Origin: JAXLYX01 sp046351215
Lineage (GTDB): Bacteria > Myxococcota_A > Polyangia > Polyangiales > Houyiibacteriaceae
NCBI GenBank assembly: GCA_046351215.1
Contig: JAXLYX010000041.1
Location: forward strand, 1 to 23,117
DNA length: 23,117 nucleotides
Direction: 5' to 3'
Shown: positions 21,786 through 23,117 of the stretch, one piece after another
Position numbering within the stretch: position 1 is the first letter of the stretch
How the letters are laid out: the number at the start of each line of letters is the position of its first letter
Translations under genes and position numbers: made by a program
Notes under the pieces: generated by a model
The model's input: the letters and a program-made list of their open reading frames with translations, nothing else
Told to the model about the DNA's origin: nothing
Database searches by the model: none

Positions 21786-23117
21786 ATGAATCCGAACCTC
21801 CTTCGCCCTCGCGCCTCCCATCGTTTCTTCCTCGTCGGGGCGCTCGCGTTCGTGGCGGCCTGCAGCAGCTGTGACGACGGCAAGGGACCTTCCGACGGGT
21901 CCGTGGGCGATGGTGGGGACGGCAGCGTCGTCATCCCACCCGGGTGCGGAGACGGGACGCTCGTGTCGCCCGAGGTCTGCGACGACCACAACAACGCCGC
22001 GGGCGACGGATGCTCGCCGGATTGTTCGACCATCGACCCGCACTTCATCTGCCCGACGCCCGGAGCGGCCTGCATCCGTATCGTCACGTGCGGCAACGCG
22101 AAGATCGAGGGCGACGAGACCTGCGACGACCACAACGCGAACCCGAACGATGGTTGCGACGCCAACTGCCACGTCGAGAGCGGGTGGACCTGCCCGACGG
22201 TGGGCGCGGCGTGCGTCGCGACGGCGTGCGGTGACGGCCTGGTGGCGGGATTCGAGGGCTGCGACGACCACAACACGGCGTCGAACGACGGTTGCTCCTC
22301 CACGTGTCAGCTCGAGAGCGGCTACTACTGCCCCACCCCGGGCCAGGCGTGCGTGCACTCGACCTGCGGAAACGGCGTGATCGAGGGCCTCGAGCAATGC
22401 GAGGACTGCACGGGTATCCCCGGGGACCCGGACGGGTTCATCCGAGCGTCCGAGACGTGCGGGGCGGGCTCGACGTTCGGCACGAAGCCCTACGACGGAT
22501 GCGATCCGACCTGTCGCCTCGAGCCGACCTGCAGCGGCGGCACGTGCACCTCGGTCTGCGGCGACGGGGTGATCCAGACCGGATCGAACGAGGCGTGCGA
22601 CGACGGCAACGTGCGGAATTTCGACGGTTGTTCGAGCACGTGCACCGTCGAGGTCGGCTTCCAGTGCACCTCGACGGTGCTGCCGGCGCCGACGACCCTC
22701 GCGCTCCCTACGATCCTCCGGGATTTCAAGGGACGTGACCTGACGGGCGGGCACATCGACTTCGAGCTCAGCCCGAGCGGCAGCTTCCTCCAGGGCATCC
22801 CCCAAACCCTCCTGAACGCGAACAAGCGCCCTCAGCGCGCCATCATGACGACTACCAACACGTCGTATCCGTCGACCGACGCGAGCTACCTGCAGTGGTA
22901 CGTCAGCGACCCGGCGGGTGTCGTCAACCGCACCATCTACTCCACGATCACGATGACGAGCGACAACTCGGGCACCTACCAGTTCCCGGCGCCGCCTGCG
23001 ACGTCGGGACCGAACTACTTCCCACTCGATGGGCTCGGCTTCAACACGCCCGGCGATCCGAGCTTCGAGGCCGGCCGGACCAACGGTCACAACTTCCATT
23101 TCACGACGGAAGCCCGG
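21786..23117 (+). CDS. DUF4215 Cys-rich repeat lipoprotein with fibro-slime domain (partial at window edge)
   Basis: An open frame of at least 444 codons without a stop before the window ends. The signal peptide ends in a lipobox (FVAAC, Cys26), followed by an Asp/Gly-rich linker. Five myxobacterial Cys-rich DUF4215 repeats follow at about 54, 102, 148, 194 and 258. The first three read CDDHN where the last reads the usual CDDGN, and the fourth is altered and expanded (CEDC). From 309 on is a fibro-slime domain: LRDFKGRDLTGGHIDFE, then YFPLDGLGF and the hallmark GHNFHFT (434-440). The domain is incomplete because the window stops. GGAG lies nine bases before the ATG. Such proteins sit on the cell surface and are linked with extracellular fibres or adhesion; ligands are unknown. 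Confidence 0.9.
   Translation, partial: MNPNLLRPRASHRFFLVGALAFVAACSSCDDGKGPSDGSVGDGGDGSVVIPPGCGDGTLVSPEVCDDHNNAAGDGCSPDCSTIDPHFICPTPGAACIRIVTCGNAKIEGDETCDDHNANPNDGCDANCHVESGWTCPTVGAACVATACGDGLVAGFEGCDDHNTASNDGCSSTCQLESGYYCPTPGQACVHSTCGNGVIEGLEQCEDCTGIPGDPDGFIRASETCGAGSTFGTKPYDGCDPTCRLEPTCSGGTCTSVCGDGVIQTGSNEACDDGNVRNFDGCSSTCTVEVGFQCTSTVLPAPTTLALPTILRDFKGRDLTGGHIDFELSPSGSFLQGIPQTLLNANKRPQRAIMTTTNTSYPSTDASYLQWYVSDPAGVVNRTIYSTITMTSDNSGTYQFPAPPATSGPNYFPLDGLGFNTPGDPSFEAGRTNGHNFHFTTEAR

Noticed and set aside
1..23117. CRISPR arrays, tRNA and rRNA genes, insertion sequences
   Set aside because: No regularly spaced repeats, cloverleaf-like sequences, conserved rRNA stretches or transposase genes were seen on either strand by eye.

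Overview
The window looks like chromosomal DNA of a high-GC myxobacterium (Myxococcota), probably a Sandaracinaceae/Polyangiales-type organism. The pointers are several exported proteins typical of that group: lipoproteins with Asp/Ala-rich linkers after the lipobox Cys, two proteins with MYXO-CTERM-like tails (Cys, membrane helix, Arg cluster), and a lipoprotein combining DUF4215 Cys-rich repeats with a fibro-slime domain. Strong third-position GC bias fills all six frames with long spurious open frames, so calls rest on protein character, start sites and ribosome binding sites. No rRNA, tRNA, CRISPR array or transposase was seen.

Layout. 1-2026: a SAM methyltransferase (-) divergent from a lipoprotein (+). 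2127-3934: a PqqC/CADD-like diiron oxidase candidate and a second Asp/Ala-linker lipoprotein, both (-). 4013-4913: a patchwork with a broken NTF2-like gene start, a small unknown gene (-), a half-length TrpF-like barrel fragment (+) and strong hairpins. 4984-6267: a Cys-rich repeat lipoprotein (-) and an orphan immunity-protein (Imm11-like) C-terminus (+). 6323-8428: a VOC protein and a ThDP-dependent acetolactate-synthase-like enzyme, probably one transcript (-). 8777-14236: a small unknown gene, a long parallel beta-helix/Ig-like/MYXO-CTERM surface protein, a small membrane protein, and a second exported propeller-like protein on the other strand with a slippage-prone G8 tract before its anchor. 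14551-16169: an ECF42-type sigma factor translationally coupled to its usual YCII/DGPF partner. 16191-19510: five small cytosolic genes of unknown role, including a cupin-like protein, a zinc-ribbon-like protein, a DUF4272 protein and a DUF7003-like protein. 19532-20981: an SDR oxidoreductase and its TetR regulator, with related inverted-repeat operators before each gene. 21060-23117: a putative outer-membrane barrel (-) and the DUF4215/fibro-slime lipoprotein (+), which runs off the window.

The functional units that can be argued from sequence are the YCII-ECF42 pair, the TetR-SDR pair, the ThDP enzyme-VOC pair and the scattered set of envelope proteins. The most interesting unexplained signals are a short element found in three intergenic regions, a duplicated gene-start leader with decayed genes behind it, four related operator/terminator-type palindromes, the G8 tract beside a C-terminal anchor, and the cluster of small unknown genes at 16.2-19.5 kb. 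I did not find a clearly new multi-gene system; these are leads.
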